Of a stretch of DNA of 64,000 bases, positions 1 to 11,258 are shown piece after piece. The stretch's first letter is position 1; every line of letters starts with the position of its first letter. The position numbers and the translations under genes are program-made. This DNA is from Bacteroides reticulotermitis JCM 10512. GTDB taxonomy: Bacteria > Bacteroidota > Bacteroidia > Bacteroidales > Bacteroidaceae. A model generated the notes under the pieces. That model ran no database searches. It saw only the letters and a program-made list of their open reading frames with translations, and had not been told where the DNA came from. The stretch is taken from assembly GCF_000517545.1 (NCBI RefSeq), contig NZ_BAIV01000003.1:1-64000 (forward strand), given 5' to 3'.

Positions 1-1467
1 CCAACTGTATTCACGAGATTTATAAGTAGTTGGTCCATAGAAACGGTTGTCTTTACCGTAATAGTAGTCCAGTCCGAATTCCGTCTTTAGTTTTAAATTG
101 TCAATAACCTCCCAAGTAAAGCTACCATTATAGTTAAATGTTTGGCGATCTTGTATGCGGTCGTTATCAGTAACAGAAACTACCGGATTGGTTAGCTGCA
201 ATTCAGGGTCATAACCATCACTCAAATCCGTAAAATTGAATGGAGTGTAAATCATAACGTTTTTCATGCGAGAGTCTGCACTAGATACTTCTTTTTTAGA
301 CTCATTTGCACCTGCACCACTAATCTTTGTATTTGAGAAACGGGCAGAGAAATCTAAAGATACTCGTTTGTTAGGTTTGTGGTTTAACTTTAAGCTTAAG
401 TTATCACGCTTGAAATCGGAGCCTAGCATAATTGCTTTATCATCCATATGGGCGTAATTAAAAGAAAACTTAGTTTTATCGCTACCACCGCTGATGCTTA
501 TGTTATGATTAAAGGTGTGTCCGGTACGTCCAAATACTTGATCTTGCCAATTATTGGCTTCTACATTGTCGTAAAGATCAATATCTTGGTAGTTTCCTAG
601 TACTTTTGTATAGTCATCCGGATTAATTTCATCATATTTTCCGCTGTTTAGCATAGCTAATTCATACTGCCATCTGGCATAGTCCCCAGAAGAAAGTGTA
701 TTCAACTGTTTAGTCATCTTCTTCCACGAATAATAGGCATTGTAATTCACGGAGATTTTTCCTTCTTTTCCACCTTTAGTAGTTACAATAATTACACCGT
801 TTGCACCACGAGAACCGTAGATAGCGGTAGAAGAAGCATCTTTTAAGACTGTCATGTCTTCAATATCTGATGCGGGAATGTCTGTAATGGATTCGACAGG
901 GAAACCATCTACAATAAATAAAGGTGTATTATCGCCCGTAATGGATCCTCCACCACGTACGCGAATCTTCATTTCTGCATCCGGAGAACCTTCGGTGGTT
1001 GTGATTTGTACTCCAGCCATCTTACCTGTTATAGCTTCCACTACTGAGGCTACCGGAACGGCTGCTATTGCATCAGCATTAACCGAAGCAACTGAACCTG
1101 TAAGGTCTTTCCGTTTAGCGGTACCATAACCGATAACTACTACTTCTTCCAATGCTTTGGCATCGTCAGACAGTGTGACTTCAATCTTACTTTTACCTTT
1201 GATTGCAATCTCTTGTGTTTTCATACCTATATAAGATATGAGTACACTTGCGTTGGAAGGAACCTTTAGAGAGAAATTACCATCCAGGTCTGTTATTGTC
1301 CCGTTGGTTGTATTTCCTTTTTCTACGATGGAGGCACCAATAATAGGTTCTCCGCTTGTGTCTTTCACATTACCATTTAAGGTAATTGTTTGCGCCGATA
1401 CGCTTAGCGTTAATGCTGCAAAAATCATTAGCAACAGGGCGCGCATGTTTCTCATCTTTTTAGACAT
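1..1467 (-). CDS. SusC-like TonB-dependent outer-membrane receptor, N-terminal part (cut by window edge)
   Basis: Reading the minus strand from an ATG at 1467 gives an uninterrupted frame of 489 codons that leaves the window at base 1, so the C-terminal half is missing. The protein starts MSKKMRNMRALLL, has a signal peptide ending near VSAQ, then a carboxypeptidase-D-regulatory-like domain (GNVKDTSGEPIIGASIVEKG, about 30-110), the SusC motif EEVVVIGYGT, and a plug domain with IRVRGGGSI, FIVDGFPV and ASSTAIYGSRGANGV. These are hallmarks of SusC receptors, which import oligosaccharides with energy from TonB. It is divergent from the susC at 2401, and the first 230 residues of the two are very similar. 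The upstream promoter block is also shared. It presumably heads another leftward operon outside the window. Confidence 0.93.
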   Translation of the reverse strand, partial: MSKKMRNMRALLLMIFAALTLSVSAQTITLNGNVKDTSGEPIIGASIVEKGNTTNGTITDLDGNFSLKVPSNASVLISYIGMKTQEIAIKGKSKIEVTLSDDAKALEEVVVIGYGTAKRKDLTGSVASVNADAIAAVPVASVVEAITGKMAGVQITTTEGSPDAEMKIRVRGGGSITGDNTPLFIVDGFPVESITDIPASDIEDMTVLKDASSTAIYGSRGANGVIIVTTKGGKEGKISVNYNAYYSWKKMTKQLNTLSSGDYARWQYELAMLNSGKYDEINPDDYTKVLGNYQDIDLYDNVEANNWQDQVFGRTGHTFNHNISISGGSDKTKFSFNYAHMDDKAIMLGSDFKRDNLSLKLNHKPNKRVSLDFSARFSNTKISGAGANESKKEVSSADSRMKNVMIYTPFNFTDLSDGYDPELQLTNPVVSVTDNDRIQDRQTFNYNGSFTWEVIDNLKLKTEFGLDYYYGKDNRFYGPTTYKSREYSW

Positions 1468-1500
1468 CTTTACAATTATATATTAGATTATTAAATTTTA

Positions 1501-1580
1501 TGAGTTTTTCACTCCTACAAAAATAGATCATTGGGTATAATGGGATGTGTAATATTTGTTTTTACGATGGTATTTTTTGT
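1501..1580 (-). promoter_or_regulatory. Promoter/operator block of the leftward susC
   Basis: Read on the minus strand, this block aligns without gaps to 2262-2341, the equivalent block of the divergent susC, with 56 of 80 positions identical. The best-kept parts are AACAAATATT followed by RCACATSCC, and a Bacteroides-type -7 box TATTTTTG (1518-1525) followed by TAG and GAAAAA. The start codon lies about 50 bases downstream. No good -33 TTTG is visible, which suits an activator-dependent promoter. That an HTCS protein binds here is inference. Confidence 0.6.
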
Positions 1581-2261
1581 TTTTCTAGCCTAAAACGAGG
1601 CTTTAGGGTTATTGTATTGGCTAAATGTGCCTTATTTTTATATTTAACAACAAGTTTTCTCTTTGGAGCCTCCTTTTGGAGGTCGATGTTATATACTTAA
1701 TTAATAGATTTTCTTTGCATTGATTGCACGTAAATAGAAGTTTTTTGGGGATTGTTGAGCCTTGGTTATAAGCTAAAACTAGGAATATTGTTAGCCGCTC
1801 ATTTTTAATTAATTGATTTTATTGTGTTATGGTTGATACCATAAAGTTACGATATGAACCTCTGTTGCGACTCTGTAGAAAGATGCTTATTCTATATATT
1901 CCTTATGATTTTATATGGGTCTATTAAATTTACTGCCTAACATGATTGGCTTATTTTTAAGATATATATCGAACCCTTTTATCTTTCATTACAATGTGAT
2001 GTGATGTATTTAAGGCTTCTGGGTTGATTTTAGTTATGAAGTATGTTCCGAATCAGTCTGCTCTTGGCTTTTTGAAATTGAGAACTGTCTGTTTCTGAAG
2101 TTGTTTTTTTGATTTTTAATGAAGATCAGATGTTTTCTGATTCTGTTGTTTTGTTAGAGTTGGTTTGCTGTTAATGGGTTGTTATATAGTTGTTTGTATC
2201 TTTGTGTTTGGTTGAAAAATGATTATACTTTGCTGCCAAAAATGTGAACTTCGGCTAAAAA
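1581..2261. other. AT-rich intergenic DNA between divergent susC genes
   Basis: About 680 bases between the two promoter blocks without a convincing gene. It is AT-rich and holds only small inverted repeats, for example CCTCC-TTTT-GGAGG near 1664 and ATCAGA-TCTGAT near 2124-2141. No small RNA or leader peptide could be supported. Confidence 0.5.
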
Positions 2262-2341
2262 ACAAAAAGTATGAGGTGAAAAACAAATATTGCACATGCC
2301 CGCTTGCCTATTAATCTACTTTTGTAGCGATGAAAAATGCC
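2262..2341 (+). promoter_or_regulatory. Promoter/operator block of the rightward pectin operon
   Basis: Ungapped counterpart of the minus-strand block 1501-1580. It contains AACAAATATT at 2282-2291 and a perfect Bacteroides -7 motif TACTTTTG at 2317-2324, about 68-77 bases before the susC start. A -33 element is poor (TTG at 2290-2292 is too far away), as expected if an activator recruits polymerase. The CAAATRTT word at this spacing recurs at 37324 before the 37540 operon. Confidence 0.62.
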
Positions 2342-2400
2342 TTATGGAAATTTACGGAATTAATCAAACAAAAAACCATTAATTAATAAACATGCAAAGA

Positions 2401-5400
2401 ATGTCTAACAAGGTGAAAAACATGCGCGCCTTGCTGATGTTGCTATTTACAGCGATATCACTAAACATGGCAGCGCAAACAATTACTGTAAAAGGTAATG
2501 TGAAAGACACCAGTGGAGAACCTGTTATTGGAGCCTCCATTGTAGAAAAAGGAAATACAACCAACGGTGCAATAACTGATTTGGATGGAAACTTTTCTAT
2601 TAAAGCTGACGGTAAGAAAACACTGGTGATTTCATACATCGGTATGAAAACTCAAGAGATTGCCATCCAAGGTCGAAAAACAATTAGTGTACAGATGTCC
2701 GATGATTCTAAAGCATTGGACGAAGTGGTAGTAATTGGCTATGGTACTGTTAATAAAAGGGACTTAACGGGTTCCGTAGCTTCGGTTAATGCTAAAGATT
2801 TGGCATCTGTCCCCGTAGCTAGTGCTACTGAGGCTCTTACCGGAAAACTTGCCGGTGTAAGTGTAACTACAACCGAAGGTGCCCCCGATGCGGACGTGAA
2901 AATTCGCGTGCGCGGTGGTGGATCTCTATCTCAGGATAACTCTCCTTTATATATAGTGGATGGTTTTCCTGTTTCAAGTATTAGCGATATTACTCCTTCT
3001 GAAATTCAGTCTATTGATGTGCTGAAAGATGCGTCTTCTACTGCTATTTATGGAGCTCGTGGTGCTAATGGTGTAATTATTGTGACTACTAAGAGCGGTA
3101 AAGAAGGTAAAACGCAAGTCGATTTTGGAGCTTCTTTTGGTATTAAAAAAGTATCTAGGTTGACAAAGGTCTTGAGTCCTTACGATTTCGTAGCTTATCA
3201 ACGTGAAATCGGCTCTTTAGATTATGGTAACTATGATGATATGGATATCTGGCGTTCAGTTGAAGGAGTCGATTATCAAGATGAGATGTTTGGGCGTACC
3301 GGAAATCAGCAACAGTATAATGTGAATGTAAGCGGTGGTTCGAAGCAGTTCACATACAATGTTAGTTATGCTCATAATGAAGAAAAAAGCATTATGCTTA
3401 ATTCCGGATTTAAGAAAGACAACATCAATGCTAAGATTAAAGCCGAATTGAGCAATTGGATGACTTTAGATTTTAATGCTCGCTTAAGCTATTCTACCGT
3501 TGACGGTTTGAGTGGTGGTGCTGATACGAACGAATCGAATGCTGCTAACTCAACTGTAGCCAATGCGGTCGTATTCCGTCCGGTCACTTCTTTAAAATAT
3601 GGGGATGATGACGAAGAAAACAATGCGGCACTGCAAAAGACCCCCTTGGAACGTTTGCTTGCTACTGACAAATTGCGTAGTACTTTCAATCAGAACTATA
3701 ATGTAGGTTTAAACTGGAAGCCGTTTAAGAACTGGACTTTCCGTTCGGAGTTTGGATATGGATGGAAGTATGACGATTCAGAACAATATTGGGGAACTGA
3801 TGCTGTGGGTAATTCCAAATATGGATACAACGGCCAGCCGCAAGCGTACTTGGGAAGAGAAACAACTAAGAACTGGCGTAATGCGAACACGTTGACATAC
3901 GATAACAAAAAGTTATTCAACGGTCGTGATAAACTGAACGTATTACTGGGGCATGAGGTTAGTAGTAGCCAAAAGAAGTCGATAGAGAATGTTTCTGTTG
4001 CTTTCCCGGTTACCATGAATTTCGACGATATGAAAGCTAACATGGGTTCGGGTAAGGCTCTAGCTAATCAATCAAATATTGCGGCAAAGGAAAACATGTT
4101 ATCCTTCTTTGGACGCGTGAACTATACCATGATGGATCGATATTTGCTTACTGCTACTGTACGTACAGACGGATCAAGCAAGTTTGGCTCCGGCAATCGT
4201 TGGGGAGTTTTTCCTTCATTAGCATTGGCATGGCGCGTTTCCGATGAAGCTTTTATGAGCAATACACATGATTGGTTGTCTGCTCTGAAACTACGTTTAA
4301 GCTTTGGTACTGCCGGTAACAACCGCATTAGTTCAGGCTTACTTGCTACTACTTATTCTTTGGGAGGTAATGACGCTCGTAATCCGTTCTTTGATGGCGA
4401 GAGTACTACCATGTTGGAACATGGAACCAATCTCTACAATCCTGATTTGAAATGGGAAACAACAGTTACTCGTAACCTCGGTATTGATTACGGATTTTGG
4501 AATAATCGCATCTCGGGTGCTATTGATCTGTACTGGAATACGACCAGAGATTTACTTATGCGTACGGAAATCCCTTCTCTTTCGGGATATAACTATCAGT
4601 ATAAGAACTTTGGACAGACCTCGAATAAGGGTGTAGAGATGACTGTGAGTACTGTCTTGGCTGATCGGAAAAACTTCGGTTTAAATTTCAATCTTAATAT
4701 AGCATACAATCGTAACCGTATTGATAAGCTGAATACGGACTCTCCTTGGCAAAGTAGCAATTGGTCTGGAAGTACCATTGCTAAATATGAAGACTTCCGG
4801 GTTGAAAAAGGTGGACGCTTAGGTGAAGTATGGGGCTATAAAACGAATGGATATTATACAGTCTATGATCCGGTAAGCAATCCCACAGGTGAATTGGTTT
4901 GGAGAGGTAGTGAATGGGGCGTGAAAGATGGCATGCTTGATAACAGTTCCACAATTACGGGCGGTAAATACTACCCGGGTGGTTTAAAGTTGCAGTGTGA
5001 TGAAAACGGCGATCCGATTAAACAACGTCTGGGTAATACAATGGCTCCGGTAACGGGTGGTTTTGGAATAGATGGTCGTTGGGGGAATTTTGATTTTAAT
5101 GTTTTCTTCAATTATTCGGTTGGTAACGTAATTATCAATGGAACGAAGCTTGCTTCTTCATTCCGTTCGGGATCGAAAAACGGTTATAACCTGAATAATG
5201 ATTTCAGACTATCTAATCGTTATACTTGGATCGATCCGGAAACTGGTCTAAATCTATCTTCCAGTTCTACCGATGTTTTAAATACTTATGGTGATATGAC
5301 AACAGCCGGCTTGCGCCTTAATGAACTTAATGCCCATGCTAATATGTACAATCCGGCTAGTGCTACCACGATGCAGCTGACAGATTATGCCGTAGAGAAG

Positions 5401-5648
5401 GCTTCTTTCTTACGTTTGAATAATGTTACTATCGGATATTCTTTGCCGAAATCGATTGTGAGAAAAGCTTTCATACAGAATGTGAGAGTGTACCTGACAG
5501 GATATAATATTTTCTGTTGGACTAACTATAGCGGTGCGGATCCCGAAGTGATACTAGTAGCAAAAAAAATGCGATGACTCCGGGAGTAGACTATGCTGCG
5601 TATCCTAAGAGCCGTACATATGTTGGCGGTATTAATATTACATTCTAA
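2401..5648 (+). CDS. SusC-like TonB-dependent receptor (one-base frame break near the 3' end)
   Basis: Outer-membrane importer of pectic oligosaccharides, about 1,082 residues once the frame is repaired. It shows a signal peptide, a carboxypeptidase-like domain (GNVKDTSGEPVIGASIVEKG), DEVVVIGYGT, a plug with IRVRGGGSL and YIVDGFPV, then a barrel of about 850 residues. An ATG exists at 2392, but ATG 2401 is preferred because AAAGATGTCTAA-like sequence there matches the start of the divergent paralogue. The frame breaks in the A-run at about 5552-5559: eight A where nine would continue as AKKNAMTPGVDYAAYPKSRT and end in GGINITF at 5648, a normal SusC C-terminus. Uncorrected, the frame stops at 5577. 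First gene of an operon, with susD starting 22 bases later. Confidence 0.93.
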
Positions 5649-5670
5649 TTAAACTTAAAAGATTGATCGT

Positions 5671-7577
5671 ATGAAAATATATAAACTGTTATTTCTAGGA
5701 TTAGGTTTGACAACGATGTCTTCCTGTTCCGATTTCTTAGATCAGACTTCGCCGTCTGAACTGGATAATGGGGCAACTTTTGATAATACTTACTACACTG
5801 AACTGGCATTAAATAAGGTCTATGGTAGTTTAACGCAAGATCAGACCTACTCTAACTTCATGCCTATTATTGCCGGAACAAATACCGATTGCGAGTTAAT
5901 TGACGGATTAGGTGCTGACGCAAGCAATACGTCAAGCGAACGCGGTAACATGAATTATAACATGAATCCGGGATGGGCACAGATCGCTAAGGTCTGGGAT
6001 GCTATGTATGGAGTTATTGAAAATGCGAATCTGGTTGTTGATGGCGTAAACAAGAGTCAGCTGCTACAACAAGGAGGCAGCACTCGCAATACGATGTTGC
6101 GTTTCCAGGCTGAAGCTAAAACATTACGTGCAATGGTCTATTTCGACTTAGTACGTTTATTTGGTGATATTCCTTTTAAAACAGAATCATCGAATAGTAA
6201 TTTGTCTAATGTGTATATTGGAAAGACTGATCGTGACGCAATCATGGATTCATTGATCGTCGATCTTAAGGAAGCTATTGCGTACTTGCCTTGGGCTGGT
6301 GTTGATGGGTATACGACAGAACATGTAACCAAAGGATACGCTCACGGTTTATTGGCTAACATCGCTATGACACGTGCCGGTTATGTAATTCGTGAACAAG
6401 CAAAAGAAGGTTATGTTAATGGACAAAATAGTGATCCTAATTATCCGACTCAGCGCTGTAGTGATGAAAAGCGTAAAGAACTCTATCAGTTGGCAGAAAA
6501 GCATTTAGTGGCAGTTATAAGTTCCGGTAAACATCAGTTGAACTCTTCGGTAGAAGAATACTGGCGCTTGATGAATATCAGCAACTGGATCAAACTTATC
6601 AGGAAAACTTATTTGAAATTCCGATGGGTTTGAATAAGAGTGGAGAGTTAGGATATACGATTGGGTATCGCGTGAATGGTGTCAGTGCACTGTTTGGTCC
6701 CAAAGGAAATTCATCCGGTAAGCTTAAACTGACTGCTCCTTATTATATGTCGTTTGTTGATGGAGATATTCGTCGGGATATGACATGCGCTATTTCACAG
6801 CTTGGTACCGATAAGAATACAAATGAATTTAAGGAATCGATGTTGGGTAATACTCCATTTGCCTTGTATTGCAGCAAGTGGGATTATCGGAAAATGATGG
6901 AGAATAAGACTTGGTATGCTGCTGTGTTGGCAAGTGATCAGAAAGTTAGTTCAGGTATTAATGTCGTAAAAATGCGTTATCCGCAGATTCTGTTAATGTA
7001 TGCTGAAGTTGTGAACGAATTGCACGGAAAAGATGCAGCGGCAGCTGGTTGTTCATTGACAGCGACCGGAGCTTTAAAAGAGATACATGATCGGGCCTTT
7101 GCTGCTTCCGACAAACGTGAAACTGCTTGGAACGAGTTGATGCAAAAAGAATTCTTCGATGCAATTGTTATGGAGAATGCTTGGGAATTGGCGGGCGAGG
7201 GAGTACGTAAGTACGATCTAATCCGTTGGAACTTATTGAGTGAAAAGATCGACGAGTTTAAGACTACGTATACAAATGCGGTATACAATGCTACTTATCC
7301 TAAATATGTGAACTTTAAGTATCGCACTGATAACCCGATGTATATTGATATGACTTCTCTTGTTTTTGGAAATAAAGTGGGAGGTGAATATCAAAATAAA
7401 GCCTTCTTTGGTGCTGAAACAGATGATAGCAGTCAGAAGAACCTGAAGGTTAATTTACCAAGTATCTCTTCCGGACTGAACAATGCTGTGAAGAACCGTT
7501 ATCTGTTGCCGATAGCTTCGACAACGATTTCAACATCAAACGGTAAGTTGCATAACTCTTACGGTTATTCAGATTAA
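5671..7577 (+). CDS. SusD-like glycan-binding lipoprotein (frame break in the middle)
   Basis: Surface lipoprotein partner of the preceding SusC. It captures pectin fragments and forms the lid of the importer. About 635 residues if repaired. Lipobox MSSC with Cys19 and the typical SusD start CSDFLDQTSPSEL; TPR-like helices with RFQAEAKTLRAMVYFDLVRLF; C-terminal SusD region with RYPQILLMYAEVVNEL and ENAWELAGEGVRKYDLIRWN. The frame is split into 5671-6633 and 6624-7577, a net loss of one base near 6560-6575. The second frame continues with QQLDQTYQENLFEIPMGLN, which fits the family. The gene is probably intact in the organism. The beta-helix lipoprotein follows 18 bases later. Confidence 0.92.
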
Positions 7578-7595
7578 TCTTAAAATAGCAGAATA

Positions 7596-9467
7596 ATGAA
7601 AAATATAAAGAATATATTAAGATCAGGAGTTTGTATGCTCCTTGCTTCTCTAGCTGTATCCTCTTGTACAGATAAAAGTGATTGGGATGTCGATTCTTCT
7701 CATAGCCGTCCTTTTGGAACTGATGAAAATGGAATCAGTCTGGAGTCGGATGCCGCAGTAGCTAGAGCTATTGTAACATGGAGCGCTACTTCGAGTGTAG
7801 ATTATTATGTTATCGAAGTTAGCCCAAATCAATTCACCAATGAAACACCTATGGGAGAAGAAGGAAATGGTAGCTTGGTATTTGGTACGGATCCTGCCAA
7901 TCGCATCAAACAATCTCCCTATACGATGGATAATCTGAATGTAAATACGACATACTATTTGCGTATTAAATCGGTTTCCGGTGATAAAGAATCTCGTTGG
8001 GTTATTTATAAAAAGACATTTAAAACTGTTGATAAAGAATCCATTTTAAATGTTCCGTCTGCTGAAGACTTGCCCGAAGGAGAAGGAAAGGTACATATGT
8101 CTTGGGAAGCAGGATTGGCAGTTACTCATTTTGAAATATTGGAGACTGGTGCCTCAGAAGCTACAACACGGAGTATTTCTCAGGCTGAAGTCGCTCTTGG
8201 ACAGGCATGGGTTGAGAATTTGAAGTCATTTAGTGAGTATACCATAACGATCTATAACGGTACAAATCCACGCGGTTCGCAAGTCGTTACAATCCCAGGC
8301 TTAGAAATTGCATCTGAAATAACCAATATAACAGCTAACTCTGCGATCTTCTCTTGGGAAACGAGGGTTAATGTTGATGAGTATGCTTGTGTCCTTTCAA
8401 CTGAAGGAGTACCTGCGTCCGGAACAAAATTATCTCCATCCGAAATAGCTGCACATAAAGTTGCTATTACAGGCTTGGCATCCAGCACAGAGTATACAGC
8501 TTATGCTTTTGCAAATGGTTCTATCTGTTCACGTCTCACCTTTACAACTAAGAAAGGCAAACCGGCTGGATATACTGAAATGTCTTGGGAAGATGCTATG
8601 GCGAATTGGGATAATCTTGCAGGTAATGTGTTGATTAACCTATCCGGAGCTGGTCTTAAATTGGAGAAGGAAAGTGTTTCGGCTGGTGTTAAGAATCTAA
8701 TTTTATGGGGAGATAATCAGGAAGAACAAGTTGATTTGGAAGTAGCAAAAGGATTGGGAGCAACGGGTATCTGTGAAAAGATCGAGTTCCATAACCTAAA
8801 TCTTATAGACGCGGGCAATACGACTTTAATTTATCAGAACAATGCACAAGGTTGTGTTAAACTGTTTGAAGTATCATCTTCTACAATAACTAATATTCGC
8901 GGTATTGTCCGTATGAATGCTAGTACATCAGATGCAATGACTGTGAAAATAGATGATTGTATTATAAACGGATTGGGAAGTCAAGCGACATCCAATCATT
9001 ACGGTTTACTACTTTCTGACAAGGTGACTTTAAATGCTGTTAACTTAGTGGTAACCAACACTTCGTTGATTGCGGCCAAAGGTACCACTGCTTCTCAGTT
9101 TATAAGAACTAAATCAGGTCAGACTGGTACCGTAACAATCAAAGATTGCACGTTCTATAATATGTCTTCAAATGATGCCTTGTTTAGAGATACAAAAACC
9201 TTAGATGTAACGGTTACCACTACCCTGTTTGCTCAGGGAGGAGTAAGACCATTCTATAATACAGCTTCTGTTTCTGCTAATCTGAATGTGACAGGTTTGT
9301 ATAAATCTTCTGATTTTGCATTCTCTGCAACTGATTGGGGGAAAACATATATCGATATTCCTCTGACTTCAGATCAGCTATTTCCTCGTGGGGCAAACGG
9401 TGATTTGACGTTCGGCACGGATGTTCCTGCGGAATATAGAGTTGGTGACCAACGTTGGAATAAATAA
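7596..9467 (+). CDS. Surface lipoprotein with fibronectin-III-like N-terminus and right-handed beta-helix (DUF4957/DUF5123 type)
   Basis: 623 residues with a lipobox at Cys24 (AVSSC). The first half has two or three fibronectin-III-like units (VTWSATSSVDYYVIEVSP, LNVNTTYYLRIKSV). The second half has beta-helix rungs such as IEFHNLNLIDAGNTTLIY and ending with DLTFGTD...YRVGDQRWN. The closing GD-x-RW is shared with three other proteins here (21990, 38431, 47851). The family is regularly found next to SusCD in pectin loci. A role as surface pectin-binding protein is inference; no catalytic motif of a lyase or hydrolase is visible. It directly follows susD and is separated from the CE8 gene by a perfect 13-bp hairpin. 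Confidence 0.75.
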   Translation: MKNIKNILRSGVCMLLASLAVSSCTDKSDWDVDSSHSRPFGTDENGISLESDAAVARAIVTWSATSSVDYYVIEVSPNQFTNETPMGEEGNGSLVFGTDPANRIKQSPYTMDNLNVNTTYYLRIKSVSGDKESRWVIYKKTFKTVDKESILNVPSAEDLPEGEGKVHMSWEAGLAVTHFEILETGASEATTRSISQAEVALGQAWVENLKSFSEYTITIYNGTNPRGSQVVTIPGLEIASEITNITANSAIFSWETRVNVDEYACVLSTEGVPASGTKLSPSEIAAHKVAITGLASSTEYTAYAFANGSICSRLTFTTKKGKPAGYTEMSWEDAMANWDNLAGNVLINLSGAGLKLEKESVSAGVKNLILWGDNQEEQVDLEVAKGLGATGICEKIEFHNLNLIDAGNTTLIYQNNAQGCVKLFEVSSSTITNIRGIVRMNASTSDAMTVKIDDCIINGLGSQATSNHYGLLLSDKVTLNAVNLVVTNTSLIAAKGTTASQFIRTKSGQTGTVTIKDCTFYNMSSNDALFRDTKTLDVTVTTTLFAQGGVRPFYNTASVSANLNVTGLYKSSDFAFSATDWGKTYIDIPLTSDQLFPRGANGDLTFGTDVPAEYRVGDQRWNK

Positions 9468-9482
9468 GGATTAAAAGACTTG

Positions 9483-9521
9483 AGATTCTCCGTAAAGTAC
9501 GTGAATCCTTACGGAGAATCT
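9483..9521 (+). terminator. Intercistronic hairpin between beta-helix and CE8 genes
   Basis: Perfect 13-bp stem, AGATTCTCCGTAA with TTACGGAGAATCT, loop of 13 bases, followed by TTCTT. The U-tract is short, so it could be a partial terminator or an mRNA 3'-end stabiliser/processing site that sets expression within the operon. Confidence 0.65.
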
Positions 9522-9538
9522 TTCTTAAAAAAAGAACA

Positions 9539-11163
9539 ATGATGAATACAAAAATAATTAATATAGCAAACAAATACTTGCTTCTATGCTTGTTGGTGTT
9601 TACGGGCTTTGCTTGTGACGATAAAGATGATAAAGAAGACACAAGCATTCCTGTGCTAATTTCCCAGAACATAGAAGAAGGAGCCGTAGTAGGGCCGAAT
9701 GGATACGTGGAACAGGTTTTTAGCAAAGCAATGCGTCAGGCACCGGATACGGAAATCTATTTCAATGGAGGGGTAGTACGTGTAACGATCAATTACGAGA
9801 AAGTACGCTATACCTTTTCTAACATGGAAAATAAGGCATGTACTTTTGAAATTCCTGCCGGTGCTTTGACCGATATGCAAGGAAGAGCATACGATGAAGA
9901 TTTCTCCGTAAACTTTACGGCTAAATCAGAAGTTGCAGGAACCGGTAAAGTTTTTGATGCGATAGTCGATTCCAAAGGAAACGGTGATTTCACTTCTATT
10001 CAGGCTGCCATTGATGCAGCTCCTTTCGAATTAACTGCTCCTTACAAGATCTTCATTGCTAATGGTACGTATACCGAATGTATTCGGGTACTTAAAAATA
10101 AATCGTATATCCACTTGATAGGTGAAAGCCGTGACGGAGTAAAGATTCAGTTTGCTCTGAACCGGGTAAGTGAATCGACTAATATGGTCACTTGGCATAT
10201 TCTATTTTCAATGAAGATTCTTCTCATCGCAAAGCTGGTTATACTGAAGAACAGAATGCGGTTGTAATAGTAGAAGGAGCAGACTTTTATGCAGAAAACG
10301 TTTCTATCATTAACCTTTATGGCGCATTACCTAGTCGGTATACAGGAGGTTTAGGAAAAGACGGACAAGCTGAGGCTTTGATAACGCGGAATAACCGTTT
10401 CGCTTTGTACAATTGCGTTCTTGTCTCTTTCCAAGATACTTGGTGGTGTCGTCATAGCAGTGGTTCGGAGAATCTGGCTTATATATTCGATTCTCAGATC
10501 GAAGGTCGTACCGATTATATCTGGGGTAGTGGTAATATCTTTGTTGAAAACAGTAAGTTTCTTAATACGGGTGATGGAGCCTATATCACCGCCTCCGGTG
10601 AAACGGGTACTTGGGGATATGTCATGAAGAACTGTACGGTAGATGGTGTAAGTGGTATTACTCCCTTCTCATTTGGGCGTCCGTACAAACAGGGAACAAA
10701 AACTGTTTGGATTGATACTCAACTGAAAATGGATATTATACCTGCGCATTGGTCATCCTGGTCAAGTCTTCCTGCTCTTTATGGTGAATATAATACTATA
10801 GACAAGAATGGCCAAGTGATCTCTACCGAAGGGAAGGTTGTTGGTAGTGGAAACTCTGCCTTTACCAGTTCCGTACTTACTTCCGAAGAGGCTGCGAAAT
10901 ACACCTATGATAAAATCGTGAAAGCTAGCGGATGGAACCCTCAAGAGTATATAGAAACACCTCTTGCTACTCCAACTAATGTGAAACTAACAGATTATGT
11001 TTTGACGTGGGATGCGGTACCTAATGCTGCCGGCTATCTGATTTTTATGAATGGTAATTATGCCGGGCAAACAACGGATACTACCGTGACATTAAATAAC
11101 GTTGGTTCAGATAACGTTTATACTGTGAGAACAGTAAGTCAGAATGGTACAGTAAGCGAATAA
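9539..11163 (+). CDS. Pectin methylesterase, CE8 family lipoprotein (one frame break)
   Basis: Removes methyl esters from homogalacturonan so that lyases can cut it. Lipobox at Cys26 (FTGFAC), so probably surface-anchored. Residues about 40-130 form an Ig-like (SbsA/Big_5-type) domain ending in FEIPAGALTDMQGRAYDEDF. The CE8 beta-helix starts at AIVDSKGNGDFTSIQAAIDA. Catalytic features are SFQDTWW (general acid/base Asp), TDYIWGSGN (nucleophile Asp) and FGRPYK (substrate Arg). A fibronectin-III-like tail follows (TPTNVKLTDYVLTWDAVP). The frame is split into 9539-10267 and 10192-11163, a net loss of one base at about 10170-10200. Two strong hairpins flank it. Repaired length about 541. Confidence 0.9.
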
Positions 11164-11181
11164 GTAAATATGATAAAATAA

Positions 11182-11233
11182 AGAGTTCTTTGTCACATGA
11201 TCTGCTGGTTTAGCATATGAGACAAAGAACTCT
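11182..11233 (+). terminator. Intercistronic hairpin between CE8 and PL1 genes
   Basis: Perfect 13-bp stem AGAGTTCTTTGTC with GACAAAGAACTCT around a 26-base loop, followed by GTCTTTA. Like the hairpin at 9483, it separates two cistrons of the same operon and is more likely an attenuator or RNA-processing element than a full stop. Confidence 0.6.
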
Positions 11234-11258
11234 GTCTTTATAATTAAGGATAAGATAT

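Noticed and set aside
5552..5577. Programmed frameshift at the A-run of susC
   Set aside because: Similar one-base losses occur in unrelated genes at ordinary runs; sequencing error is simpler.
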